Assembly: GCA_021234155.1 (NCBI GenBank)
Contig: JAJEKV010000816.1
Location: 21,375 to 85,374 of the forward strand
Origin: Isoetes taiwanensis
Taxonomy: Eukaryota; Streptophyta; Lycopodiopsida; Isoetales; Isoetaceae
Reading direction: 5' to 3'
Length of the DNA stretch: 64,000 nucleotides
Both the position numbers and the translations under genes were made by a program. The notes beneath the pieces are model-generated. The model saw only the letters and a list, made by a program, of their open reading frames with translations, was not told where the DNA came from and searched no databases. Positions 11,421 through 24,137 of this stretch are shown here, piece after piece. Positions within the stretch are counted from its first letter, which is position 1. Each line of letters begins with the position of its first letter.

Positions 11421-11598
11421 AAAGGACTGCAAAATTATGCCCAAACACTTTCATATTGTTGGAGCTCATTTCAGCAGGAATTATGGAGGCCACATCATCA
11501 ACAAATGAAAGGACCGCAAAATTATGCCCAAGCACTTTCATATTGTTGGAGTTCATCTCTGCAGGAGTTATGGTGGCCACATCATCAACAACTACTAC
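11421..11598. repeat. Two-copy 87-base tandem repeat inside the Helitron
   Basis: Copies start at 11421 and 11508, each beginning aaaggac and running through a shared cacatcatcaaca word. The period is a multiple of three, and on the minus strand both copies stay open, encoding related 29-residue units (VDDVA...AEM...NNMKV.GHNFAVL). The unit is not recognised; it may be a captured exon. Confidence 0.7.
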
Positions 11599-12740
11599 TA
11601 TTGCAACTACTATATTGCATCGGCCCAACCTAATATTTCATGGAATTGAGACAAATAAAATAAAATTGTTTGAAGAAAAAATGATAAGCACATCTTGAGC
11701 ACAAATATTTATACTACAAAGAGCTTACGTAACAGAAAGAGGCACTACACTTTGATCGAAAGTGTGACTAAACTTGCGTAGATTCATTATTGAATTTCTG
11801 CAATTTCATTGCAGGCTTTGCTTCCTATAATGGTGTTCCTAATCCTGCTATAATGATGCCAATTGAAGCATCAATGATTCGTAACTAATTAGATCAGAAT
11901 AGAATGCAATTTGAAATAGAACCTTACTTGATACCAAGCAGAAGGGTCTAAGGCTGTGATCTCATGGTCGATCGACCTTCATAGCTCGAGTTTAAAAGCA
12001 TAGTGAAATCCATAACAGTAATTTCAAACAAATGTGCAGCCCCTCCTGCTTGGTTCAGTCTTCTCTACCATGGTCTGTCTAGATAAAATCGGATCTAACG
12101 GAACATCACATGCAACCAGTATCTGTAATTATGAAGCAGTCATAGGTTCAGCTTTGATTTCCCCACTCCCCGAAGAAATAGATATCAGTAAAACCTAAAA
12201 CCTAAGAGCTAACAAAGAATGTTAGCAAACAGAAAAGAACAACAAAATAAAGATAAGCATTTACCTGCCTATTCTGACTTAATCTATAGCCATTATGCTA
12301 TCAAAGCTAATAGCAAATCTCTTGTAATAATATAGGGCTACTCTTGCAATAATATAGGGCTTATTCTGCTAAATGATAGGTAAAGCATGATCTGCTATAG
12401 CTTCTTTTGTATTAACTGATTGAAGTCCTTCTACATACGACATAGGCAGCGCATGGTATGCATAGGCAGACAGGCGAGGAGGCTAAGCTAGTTTAAATAA
12501 ATAGAACAAAAAGAGAGACGCGATAATCCAAAAGAAAAATCAATGATCAGATCATGAAGTGTGGAGGCCACTTACCTGCCCGTTTTGGCTTCATCCCTAG
12601 CCAATTTGCTACACAACAGCAAACAATCTTGATAAGATCTGTTATAATACTTTAGGGCTCAGGTAATAAAAGATTTGCAGACTTAAAGAAGAACCTCTTT
12701 GCATTAGTTTCAGCACCACTACAAATGTAAGCATGAAAGG

Positions 12741-12925
12741 CAATCACAAACAATACAGAATATGGGCTATGAGAAAGTACTGACCATGAGAAACATCTGA
12801 AACATTGGCAGAAATGCATGGGCATCTAAATTGCAAGCTATTGTCAGACCATACACAATCACAAACAATACAGAATATGGGCACTTACTGACCATGTGAA
12901 ACAACTAAAACATTGGCAGAAATGC
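12741..12925. repeat. Two-copy tandem repeat of about 115 bases inside the Helitron
   Basis: Both copies share caatcacaaacaatacaga at the start and cattggcagaaatgca at the end, with diverged middles. Noncoding. Confidence 0.65.
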
Positions 12926-13283
12926 AGTCACATGGCAAATGTCAGATATAGGCAAATATATGCGGGCTATTGTTATGGAACTGCAGGTATGGTCAAAATA
13001 TGGTCAATAGGCTGCTCAATTTGAAGAAGGTATGGTGCCACTTGAGCGGCAATTCCAGCAGCTTCACCAAGCTGAACATAGGGCCTCAAGAATCTTTGAG
13101 ATTGTACATTCAGATACGTGCCACATGACATTGCCTTGTTAACATTTTTATGACCACATCATACAGATAGGGCACAATTTAGCCACCTAGAATGTGCATA
13201 AAAGAACTAACTGAAATCTTGAAATCTTTTTTCTAGCTGCAGGTGGGAAAAAGGAGATGATGCCAGTTTTGAGCAGCACCCAA

Positions 13284-13380
13284 ACATTTTCGTGCAGACA
13301 ATGGTGGGGAATATGTCTCAAAACAATTTTCTGATTTTCTAGATGCTGCTGCAGGGTTTCTGGAGGTGGTTTCATTGCTT
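13284..13380 (+). pseudogene. Captured Ty1/copia integrase fragment
   Basis: One plus-strand frame reads FRADNGGEYVSKQFSDFL, matching the very conserved D-x-G-G-E-Y stretch of the Ty1/copia integrase core. The preceding codon region contains a stop, and the match fades after about 25 residues. The fragment is unrelated to the Ty3/gypsy elements around it and was probably picked up by the Helitron or inserted before capture. Confidence 0.55.
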
Positions 13381-14304
13381 CAGCTATTGAAAGACAGCCT
13401 TAGTTTCTTATGCCCATGTTAAACTCACAACTATTGACAGAAGAAAAAGAGTTATTTTAGGTCTGGTAAGAGCCATGGTTGCTCATGCAGGGCTGCTCAA
13501 TTATATCTAGGCTAAAACTGTCCAACACATGCCTGTTTAACTCATGAATCGGGTGCCCACTAAGAGAGTTAAGGATAAATACATATTGATGGTGAACAAA
13601 CGTACCTTTGTTATAGATTATGCATGGCCTTGACATGGACGAAACTTTGGTGAATATTCAATACCTCACTGCACTTCGAAACAGAGTGGACATCCTTATG
13701 TGCAGCAAATAAGCAACCAGACCACAATACAGATATAAACTGAAGCTGGAGTTTAAGAATGGAATATTAAATCTAGAAGCCAGCTAAGAACCCACAACAA
13801 CAATCACACCCATGTATTTTAATCGCAGCCTTGAGATGCAGCAACGCATAGATGTATGAGCCTCGAACAAAGCCGTTAAAAAGCTCCAAATAATGTGGGC
13901 ATGGTAATGCCAAAGCCAAAGCCAAAGGTTCCGGCACCTGGAACAAAAATACTGGATAAGATTAAAGACAAATATAGATGGTTCAAGGCGTAATTGCACA
14001 GAGATAATCAGAGAAAACTACTATTTCCTCTTCTCCACGTGTGTCTCATGCATCATGCAGATTACATCTTGCACCATCTAATTCGAGGAAGCCATGCTTC
14101 CATATCCGGAAAACCCCTAATCCGGCCAACTTTCAATGGGCAAAGTGCAAATGAAATTGTAATAAAACAAAATTTCCCAATTTTTGGAAATCGGATTGTT
14201 TTTCAGGCGAGGAAAATCGCCAAAACCTTAGGAAATGAGCCAAGAAAAAAAAATAAAAAAGTTTTTCTCCAGGCCGGAAAATCCAAATTTAAACAATAGA
14301 TAGA

Positions 14305-15704
14305 TACTTGCTATTAAGTCACCTAATGGTGGGAAGGCGCCATTTGGCATAACCTGAGTGGCCAGCATGGGGGTTTCTAAACTGAGCCACCAAAGGCAGC
14401 GCCACCCCCATCCTTACCCCAATTAGCACCAAGGAGCAGCTAAGCGCTCAAAGCACAGTTGCTGAACATCCCCCAATCGCCAAGACACCCTCTACACTGC
14501 CGGGCCGCTACTCCCAAGATAAAGACTATGGAAGCACCCCTTGACAACGGGTCCAGCCGAAACTCTGGTTAGTGGTAGTTTAACTTGCAAATTGTAGAAT
14601 AATACTCTAGTATTCTTTTCTGGCTAGTTTTGGTTGAGATTAACCCTTCTTTGGTAATTAGGAATACTTTTCAATTATGAATGATGCTCTGTTATGGGAT
14701 GGTCGATGTCTCTATGAGTTAGTTTAGTAGTTCCAGTAAACAGGGATTAAAAAGGGGGGGTAGAGGCCTCTGAGCTTGAGTATAGAATGCTCCTAGTACT
14801 CCTTTAACACCCTACTAGTTTCGGCCTGTGCACAAGAGCCCACCGGGTCATAGACCCTATGGTCTGGCTTAGCACCAGACAAGGGACACAGTGGCGAAGT
14901 GGGGGTGGGGTCTTGCACGAGCATAAAAGGCTCCTAAGACTCCTACAGTGGGCTAGGCCTGATAGCCAGTCACGTAGAGGGCCAGGTATGGGTCTGACAC
15001 TCCATGGGTGCAGTGGTGTGACCCGTATGGGGCACCATGCACTTTGAGTAGATTTAGGGTGAGTAAGTTGGGTAATATCGCGGTGGTGGGTGGCCGACGC
15101 CGCGTGTTCTCTAGCTCACCCATGGAACCACCGTGATTCTCGAAGGGGACGCTTCCCGGCCTGCCTCATCGGACAGGTGTCATGAACACGAGTAGGCTCA
15201 AAGGGTGATACCTTGATGCGTCTCCGGGAAGGCTATAGCGGCCATAGCGTGAATCGACCTATCCGCAAGGTGTGCACTGGGAGGGGCGGATGGAGTGGAC
15301 AACCCTAGCCGATGTTCTATGCCGCCCAACGCCATGCCAAGACTCCGTCTGGCCGATCTCCCCGAGACCCACCGTCGGTGCCTCCTCACTAGAGTCCGAA
15401 AGGGGGTAGAACACGGGTTTTGGGTGTTTTCTTAGTTTAGATGCATATTCTTTGCCGTTGGTGCTTTGGGATGGATGTGCCACCCTCGTGGTGGTTGTTT
15501 ATATGTGATTTATGTTGTATGCTAACCTTGTATTCATGCTTCGCGACGTAGGGCTTCATCGGCGTGGGCGAATGACCCCTCCGTGTCCTTCACCCGAGCC
15601 GCCTCTACATAGGGGGCCCGCGGAGGGCGAGATGGTCGCCATGGGAGGGGAAAGTCCCCGTATGTATGGCGAAATGGGTCGTATATATTGGGGGAGCGTC
15701 CACG
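14305..15704 (+). repeat. Element B 5' LTR, second part
   Basis: It matches the 3' LTR from 25360 to 26754 almost throughout, with differences that are mostly short indels. It ends near gcgtcca, two to four bases before the primer site at 15706. Confidence 0.9.
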
Positions 15705-15705
15705 G

Positions 15706-15717
15706 TGGTATCAGAGC
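15706..15717 (+). promoter_or_regulatory. Primer-binding site of element B
   Basis: tggtatcagagc, perfect for initiator tRNA-Met. It fixes the strand of B and the 3' end of the 5' LTR. Confidence 0.95.
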
Positions 15718-16444
15718 CGTGATTTGGTTGTTCGAAATCATAGTAACCGCCAAACATTAACTCAGAATACGCAAAGTAGTTAGGAGGAGGCTAAGTTAAT
15801 GTGTTGTTAGTCCTCTTTGATGTTTGTCGGTGTTAGGTTAAATTATGAAATTGTAGCTTTAAAGAAGATAGGGCTTAATCGAGGGGCCAAGATTGGAAGA
15901 GATGTAAATATCGGGTAGCTCAAAAGGCGGAGAAGGTGGTTTCATTGGATCGCGCACCCAAATTACCCTAGAACGCCGTCTCCGTGAAAAATGGTCAAGG
16001 GCAGGTTCAAAACCAATTCGGCGCCACTTGCTTTTTATCGCCTTGTAGACACGGTGGAAAACCGAAAATGTCGGCCGCCCGACCGCACAGATGGGAGTCA
16101 ACGGCCCCTTAAAGGTCAACTCGGCGCCGCTTGCTTTTCGGCGACCCCCAATCGAGGCGGAGCACGATAATCGTGTGGCCTTTACCAATCGTATGGGCCG
16201 CTGTGATTTTGGCCAGTATAATTATTTTATAATAACAAAATTAAAAAGTTAATAAGAAGAATTTTAAAATTTCAAAAGTTAACTGGCCGTTCAAATTTCT
16301 TTTTGTTGTCTTATTTCGCCTCGCCATCGCCACCAGACCTGACTCTGCTTTTTTCGCCCTTGTGCCTTGTGAACCCTAGCCTCCCCTTGTTGCCTCCTCG
16401 CCCAAGCGCCTCGCGCCTAGCCAGTAGACCTTATTGCCACAGCT
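15718..16444 (+). other. Leader of element B
   Basis: This is the untranslated leader between the primer site and the first accessory ORF. There is no clear ORF. Unlike M1, I did not find the GTCTCACACGTTGCGCC hairpin module here. Confidence 0.6.
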
Positions 16445-17742
<1,298 letters not shown>

Positions 17743-17826
17743 TAAAGAAAAAGGTTTAAAAAGGGTTTTTAGCATGCATTTCAATTGTTCTCTCTGTTTT
17801 CTTGCTTCCTCCTCCCTTCTAGTGCC

Positions 17827-19990
17827 ATGGCAGCCGCTGACCTTCTCGCATGGTATCAAGATGGAGAACATTGGGATCCGCAAGTCCCCTTCGACCTGTT
17901 GCGGCCCTTGCTATGCCAGCGCCTAGACCTCGTCACCAACATGCAGCGGCATCCGGATTATGCCGGATTCCTAGACTTCTACATGGAGGAGATGTTTCCT
18001 CTGTGTATCCCTCTTGGGGATCCTCCCCAACTCTATCTGGAGCGGGAGGTAGTCGGGGAGATGTTAGGGGGAGACACCCATGCATATGATGTGCTGAAGG
18101 GAAAGCTCCGATGGGGCAAACACCTGCCCGTTGCAAAGATCGTGGGCTGCAATATCTTGAGGTTGCCTTCAGCCCTAGCCATCCTCATGGACCAATACGC
18201 CGAGGGATGAAACCTTGCTGGAGAAAGGCAAAATGCCCGAGTCTTGGGAGGAGGGGAAGACTTTAACACATAGGCATGGGGCTTCGCCCTGGAAGCGGGG
18301 GCCGGAAGAGCTGCCTCCCCGCTACCGTGAGCAAGTCAGAGGTTTGTCAGGCTGGATGCCCTTCCAGTTATTTATCACCAAGGCCAAGAATATCTTCTCT
18401 TGGATGATATTATCCGGACTTATCACATGGTGGCCGGATTTAGACGCAAGCGTAAAAAGACCATGTGCTTTATGAACTTAAGTGAGTATTGTATGGACGC
18501 ATTTCATCGCCTTTACTTCTATTGAGCTTCCTCGAGGTGCAGTGCTCCAGTTCCGCCCCGCCAGAGACTATAGAACCCGCCAAACATTGCTACTTACCCG
18601 GGACTTGAGATGCAGGAGTGGGCCTCTCGGCCTTCACGTGATGCTCACGGCCATGGGACCTCACGCCCCAAACATCAATATGGTTGAGGTTCCCCGGTCG
18701 ATGACGAGGGAGAGGATTTATATCATAATCCTGCTCATGTGAAGGAGGAGCAACAGGAACTTAAGGAAGAAGAAGTCCCTATGGATTTGGATAAGGAAGT
18801 GGCCACGTTCTGAGACCCCACAAGGGAAAGTATTGGGAAACCACCTTACCCGCTTCTTCCTATCAGCCTTCGGCGCCAAGTTCTTTTTATAGCCGAGATT
18901 TGGCATTTGGGGGAAAGTATTGGGAAACCACCTTACCCGCTTCTTCCTATCAGCCTTTCTCGGGCAGGGCCAAGTTCTTTTATAGCCCGAGATTTAGGCC
19001 GGAGGTCAAGCTTCATGGTGGACCCTCCGTGTTTTCTCTCCACATTGGCCGGGCATAAGAAGCTCCCCCATCGTCACGCTTACTTATGTACTGCGTGCGG
19101 CGGGATCTTGCCCCGACGCCTTTGGGCCAAGATATTGCACCTTGATGAGCATGAAGCTCCTTATGGCAGCCCCATCGGCCGCTGCCTATCCACCGAGGGG
19201 TTGCATCTATTATGTCGCCACAAAGAGACCCCGGGTGACTCTCTGCATGACACCGACCGCCTCCACCACCTCCTAGGCCTATGAATGAAGAGGGAGGACC
19301 TAGTTCTTAAATAATTGTATTACGCATTTTTGTATTGTGTATCATTGTAGAATTTTGGTTTGGCAAATTCTTTAGCCATTCTATAATATGAGATACCCCT
19401 TTTCTTATCGAATAAGGACATCTTGCGATTACTGTCTTGATGAATACAATTGAGAATTATTATTTCCATGATGTGTTCTGCTAGTTATTGGAGTTTACAC
19501 TATAACGAAATTATGCAACGCTCTATATTCATTTCCGTTGTCTTGCAGAGGAGACACCTTGGGAATATGAAGAGAGGATTACAGACCTGATCAGGAGGGA
19601 TGACCCAGGACCGCCCGAACAGGACTATGGCCAAAGATATGGAGAATATCCAGAATGGGATGAGGGTTATGAGATGGAACCCCCGCCACCAGGAGAACCC
19701 TATGATCCAGCCAAAGGGATGGAGATAGTTAATATCCTCAGGACGTGGCTTTTGAGGACCAAGAAAACTTCTGGCCGCACATGGGACCATTTGGAGCATG
19801 ACCAGGCACGAAGCCTTCGAGGATGCTAACGACCACCTGTGGCAACTCTTCTATGCTTTGAGAAGGCTTTTCAACCTTCTCATTATTAGCCCAACGTGGG
19901 AATACCAACCGGCCATTGTCAAGCCGGTTTGGGCACGCGCTACAAGCTCGTTAGGGTCAGTCGTGAGAGTGTTCGCTATTCAATCCTGTG
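17827..19990 (+). pseudogene. Element B accessory ORF2 (unknown function, zinc-finger-like motif)
   Basis: Starts MAAADLLAWYQ at 17827, 163 bases after the H3-like fold. It continues in shifting frames through LGKLRWGKHLPVAK-like sequence, an acidic stretch (EEQQELKEEEVPMDLD near 18750) and a C-x2-C-x13-H-x3-H motif at 19087-19152. A separate open segment from 19555, after tcttgcag, is proline- and glutamate-rich (PEWDEGYEMEPPPPGEP). M1's ORF2 starts MATADF and shares spacing of several residues (WY, LD, P.Y, L..F, GD, YL..K), so the gene is conserved between families. No known family was recognised. The region 19285-19554 is AT-rich and may be an intron. Confidence 0.65.
18824..18997 (+). 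repeat. 87-base tandem duplication within B ORF2
   Basis: gggaaagtattgggaaacc begins both copies (18824 and 18911), and the similarity runs to the second gccgagattt/gcccgagattt. M1 has no equivalent. It may be a true duplication or an assembly artefact. Confidence 0.75.
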
Positions 19991-20279
19991 CACTTTTGCG
20001 AACCCCTAGGCGGGTCTTTCTAGTTTTTTTGTGTTATATATCGTATGTGAGCTGGAACTTTAAGCTTCCGGGTTGTATCATGTTGTCCTTGTGTAATACT
20101 CCTGTATCAACTTTTGGCAGTACTAAGGTGTGGAATTGTAATAGAAAAGTTTTTCCTCTTATAATAACAAATTTTCCTTATGTCTCTCTCTACCCTTTGT
20201 CCGACATGATAAAATTTGTAACAATTTATGTGTTATAAATATGCTTATACCTTTTTCATGCTCGATATAGGCGGCACGA
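19991..20279 (+). other. Intron-like AT-rich gap between ORF2 and gag in B
   Basis: This AT-rich, noncoding stretch between the accessory ORFs and gag corresponds in position to 8571-8901 in M1. A possible acceptor, gatatag, stands near 20270. Confidence 0.35.
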
Positions 20280-21590
20280 ACGCCGCGCGTACACCTTCAA
20301 ATGCCGGTAGACTCACACCCTAACAGAACCGATGTTAATGAAAAGGCAGCTAGGCGAAGTTACAAGCCTATGTGCCGCATGCCAACCCACCGCAGCAAAA
20401 CCAGAAGATGGGCGGAGTTACTCCGCACACCGAGTCCACATGCACAACGTATCCTCGAGGAGCGCCCCCGCAGGGACCGAGGAGGTCTCATACTAAGCGC
20501 CACCAAGTTCCTCTAAGGATAGTGCTACTTCTCACGCCAACCACTTTGTGTCTTCTCGATTCATCGCATCACCTGGTGACCATGCAAAGCCGGATAAGGA
20601 ATACCGAAGGCGGTTGATAAACCTTATAACTAGTATATGGAAGAATAGAAATTGGCCCGCTTTGATGGGAAATCCAGAGGCGGATCAATGCGTAATCCCC
20701 GGGTTGACCTAAATGAAGGAGTTTGGGAAGTCCTATGGCATGACGGAGAAGGATACAGAAAGGTTGCCACACCAACCTTGCTGGGCTGCCCAGATTTGGT
20801 GGAAGGGCTATGCTAGGGCCAAGCACCTAGACAGAGCAGATGCAATTTCAGAAAGTTTGCTACAGATTCAAGTCGCATTATGTGCCTCGCGGCGCACAAA
20901 TGCCAGAAATTCAGACCTTTTATAGGTTGGAGCAGAAAGGGTATGTCTGGTTCAGGCTTATACGATGAATTTATACCGAGGTCAGAGTATGTACCGGTAT
21001 GAATGAAAAGAGAGTGAGAGAGGGCTACATTGAAGGGTTGGCCCCATCAATCAAACGGATGGTTAAGGCTATAGACCAAATCGGGCCATGAGGCGTGAGA
21101 CTAAGGCATTGAGCCTCGAGGAGACACACACCAAGGAACCAAGATCCGGCCCGCCCCTTACTGCAGCCCCCGCCATCCACATCACTGCATAAACCCCGGC
21201 CGCCAAGTCCGGCCCTCAAAGAGAGAATTCCTATGGTCCGCCGAAAAAAGAAAGTTACCTTCACCACTGGCCGGATAAACAGAGCAATGTCGGTAAGGAA
21301 GTAATTGGAACCTTTTACAACCAATTCTAAAGAGGTCCGAGAACCGGCACGGATAAGGCATGCTATGTGTGTATGCTCCCGCACTTTATGCAACAATTGT
21401 CCTTATGTTACGCGCAGATTGCCCACCGCCATGGCCAATTCCTCGATTGGGGACGACCGAGTCCATCTTATCCCGTCTAAGACGCAGGCTCCCCAGTATA
21501 TTCACATAGGTAAGGCGCCTTTTATATCCTTGGAAGCCTATAGAAACCTAAGAATGCCGAAGTCACCACTTGCCATTTTCCACCATAGGT
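20280..21590 (+). pseudogene. gag: Element B gag, frameshifted
   Basis: Capsid motifs match M1 gag: a FGKSYGM segment and QIWWKGYARAKHL near 20800, then REGYIEGLAPSIKRMVKAI near 21050. A zinc-knuckle remnant ending NCPYV lies near 21360-21410. At least three frame changes separate these pieces. Confidence 0.8.
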
Positions 21591-21599
21591 CGTAGACAA

Positions 21600-21990
21600 T
21601 AAGCCTTTTGTAATTTTATGGATACGGGAAGTACACATAATTTTGCTTCCCCAGGATGGCCTGGGTCTTCACTTGAAACATTAAGATCCCCACCAACATG
21701 ACGCGAGGGGCGCGTTCCTAGCCGCTGGTAAGGTCAGCATACTCATGGCCGCCGCATCAATCTTAAGATGCGAAAAATTTGCCAGGTGCAACGCAAACAA
21801 TTGCTTTGGGTGCCTAATTGATGGATATTGGCAAATATGACCTCATTGTTGGTATGGAATTCTTGGCATCTAAGCCTACCAGCAAAGCCAACATAGATCA
21901 GCGAGAAGAGAGAAGTTACCTTCAACGCGCGCCTAATGGAGCCCAAGGTGACTATCAAAGGTGAACCATTCAACCCTATCATGCGGTCTA
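21600..21990 (+). pseudogene. Element B protease remnant
   Basis: The active-site motif MDTGSTHNFASP is encoded at about 21618-21653 and the C-terminal GKYDLIVGMEFL near 21830-21866. The frame is broken between them. Confidence 0.75.
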
Positions 21991-22008
21991 TGTCCATCGA
22001 CATGCTTA

Positions 22009-22990
22009 GCTATTGATCTACGCTCCGGATACCATCGATAAGGATTAAAGAGGAGGACATCCATAAATCTGCCAAGACTAGGTATGGGCATTATGAATTC
22101 TGATTATGCCTTTTGATTAACTAATGCCCCAAAGAACATTCATGCGACTAATGAATGATGTCTTCCGGCAATACTTGGATGATTTTGTTGTTATTTTCTT
22201 TCATCGACATTCTCATCTATAGTAAGACCCTCGAGGAGCATGAGAAACATCTTAGATTGGCCCTACAAAAGCTAAAAGCGCCATCAGCCTCTATGCCAAG
22301 TTCTCTAAGTGCAAGTTTGCCACTCCGAAGGTTCCATTATTTGGGCCATATCATTTCTGAGGGGAATTGCTACGCACTTCGGTAAAGATAGAGGCCGTAA
22401 GAGAATGGCCTAGTCCGAGGAATGTTTCCGGTCCTGAGTTTCTTTGGGATTAAAGGTGGATATTATCAAAATTTGTAAAGGATTTTGCGAAGATTGCCCC
22501 CTCTTACAAATCTTACAAAGCAAGAGAATGTGAAAGATTGGACTGAGCACTTGGAAGACAAAAAGTTCAAGAAAGTTTCCCAGCCAGCTTAAGGATGCCT
22601 TAACATCAGCACCAAGTTCTCACATTGCCCCGATCCCCACTGGGATAAATCGTGGTGGCGGCGGATGCCGGTAAAGATTGCCACCGGGGAGTCCTAATGC
22701 GTGAGGGAGGGTTATTGCCTATGACTCAAAGAAAATGAATGAAACAGAGCGGCGATATCCCACCCATGATCGAATTGTTGGCCGTTGTCCGTGCTCTCCA
22801 CGGATATGGAGACACTACCTTCTTGGTAGAAGATTCCAGTTGATCACGGATCATCAAAGTCTCCGCCAATTATCTATCCACCAAATCTCAATCTCCCACA
22901 AAGAAGATGGATGGAATTCTTGGAGGAGTATGATTTCGTAGATTATGTATAAGCCCGGCAAGCACAATGTGGTTAATGATGCATTGTCAC
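22009..22990 (+). pseudogene. Element B reverse transcriptase and RNase H, degraded
   Basis: LRSGYHR at 22020, TRYGHYEF near 22090 and a catalytic box reading FIDILIYS near 22200 mark RT. The first aspartate of the usual D-D pair is replaced by isoleucine, and a frameshift lies just before it. RNase H follows, with KMNETERRYPTHD near 22730 and FQLITDHQSLRQL near 22830. RT sequence 5' of LRSGYH is missing or unreadable, so about 250 codons appear deleted. Confidence 0.8.
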
Positions 22991-23046
22991 GCCATCCCTT
23001 GGTAACCTGGAACCCATTGTAATGCCATTTCTACGCCACCGGTGAG

Positions 23047-24032
23047 TTGGGGAAACAGATAGAGCGGACCTTGCCTACGGATCCTGAGTTCCGTGACATT
23101 TGGGATAGTTTGGCTAAGGAAGCGGCTAACGGATACAGCGTGAGGCTTTTCGTGCATATAAGAAAGAGGGCGACTTATTATATCACAAGGATAAATTGTG
23201 TGTACCGAGACTTCAGAGTATGTGGAAGCTCATTCTTCATGACACACACAATAGCCCTATATTTGGACACGAGGTTTTATGAAAACCTACTTTAAGATTC
23301 GCCTCGACTATTTTCGGCCTTCTATGAAAAAGTACATTGCCGGGTACATTAGGCGGTGCTGTGTATGCCGAAAGAAACCAAAGCCGAGCGATTAATGATT
23401 CCAAAGCGAAGGTGCAACCTCGATGTGCCAAACGCTAAATGGGAAGTGATAACCATGGATTTCATTGTGGGCCTTCCAAGAACTCTCCGGGGGTATGATG
23501 CCTTAATGGTTGTGGTGCGACAAATTGTCCAAAAATGGCTCATTTCTTGCCATGTATGGGTACCCGCGGATACAGCCTTTGATCTTTGCCTCGCTATTTG
23601 CCAAGGAGATCTTCGGGTTACGGAATGCCACGAGTAATTGTGTCGGATAGGGATCCCAAATTTGTAAGTGCATTCTGGAAAGATTTCTTTGCCACCATTC
23701 AGACCAAGCTTGCTATGAGTACAGCATATCATCCTCAAACAGATGGTCAGACAGAACGTACCAATCGCATTATAGAGGATATGCTAAGAAGTTATGTGTG
23801 GAGTAAGCAATCACAATGGGCTGACTATATTTATCTGGTCGAGTTTGCCTATAACAGCATGAAACAGGAGTCTTCCAGGATGTCTCCCTTTATGATAAAC
23901 TATGGCTACCAATGTCTTACTCCAGACACTTGGCATAACCCCGTTTCTAAGGTGGAGGTTTCTCAAAAACTCCTCCCCGAGATGCAAGCTCGGTCGAAGA
24001 AGTTCGCGGGTTACTTGTTGGTCGCACGCTAA
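23047..24032 (+). pseudogene. Element B integrase
   Basis: The zinc-binding end includes RRCCVCRKK near 23350. The catalytic core follows: WEVITMDFIVGLPRT (first Asp) near 23450, VIVSDRDPKF (second Asp) near 23645 and DGQTERTNRIIEDML (Glu) near 23745. Two overlapping frames (to 23637 and from 23586) show one frameshift in the core; otherwise the D,D,E residues are present. Confidence 0.85.
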
Positions 24033-24137
24033 ATCGTCGAGGAAGAGTGTAGCCGAGATAAGCCGTAACCCCCATAGCGTGTTCGGTGGGTGAATCGGTT
24101 TGGCTTAAGATTAAAGTGAAGCAAGCCAAGCTTAAGA

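Larger units (their letters stand above)
9343..14304 (-). mobile_element. Non-autonomous Helitron inserted in B's 5' LTR
   Basis: On the minus strand it starts TCTATCTATTG (5' TC) at 14304 and ends CTAG at 9343. An 8-base-pair hairpin lies 7 bases before that end, as in classic Helitron termini. It sits between A and T, and B's intact 3' LTR (25355-25365) preserves the empty site ctaaa/tacttgc, so no target duplication was made. No Rep/helicase ORF was found in 4.96 kb, so it would depend on another Helitron's enzyme. The interior is AT-rich, with internal duplications and at least one captured retrotransposon fragment. Confidence 0.9.

Noticed and set aside
9343-14304. Insertion in B's LTR as an LTR element or a TIR transposon
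   Set aside because: There are no terminal repeats and no target duplication; the TC start, hairpin and CTAG end and A-T site fit a Helitron only.
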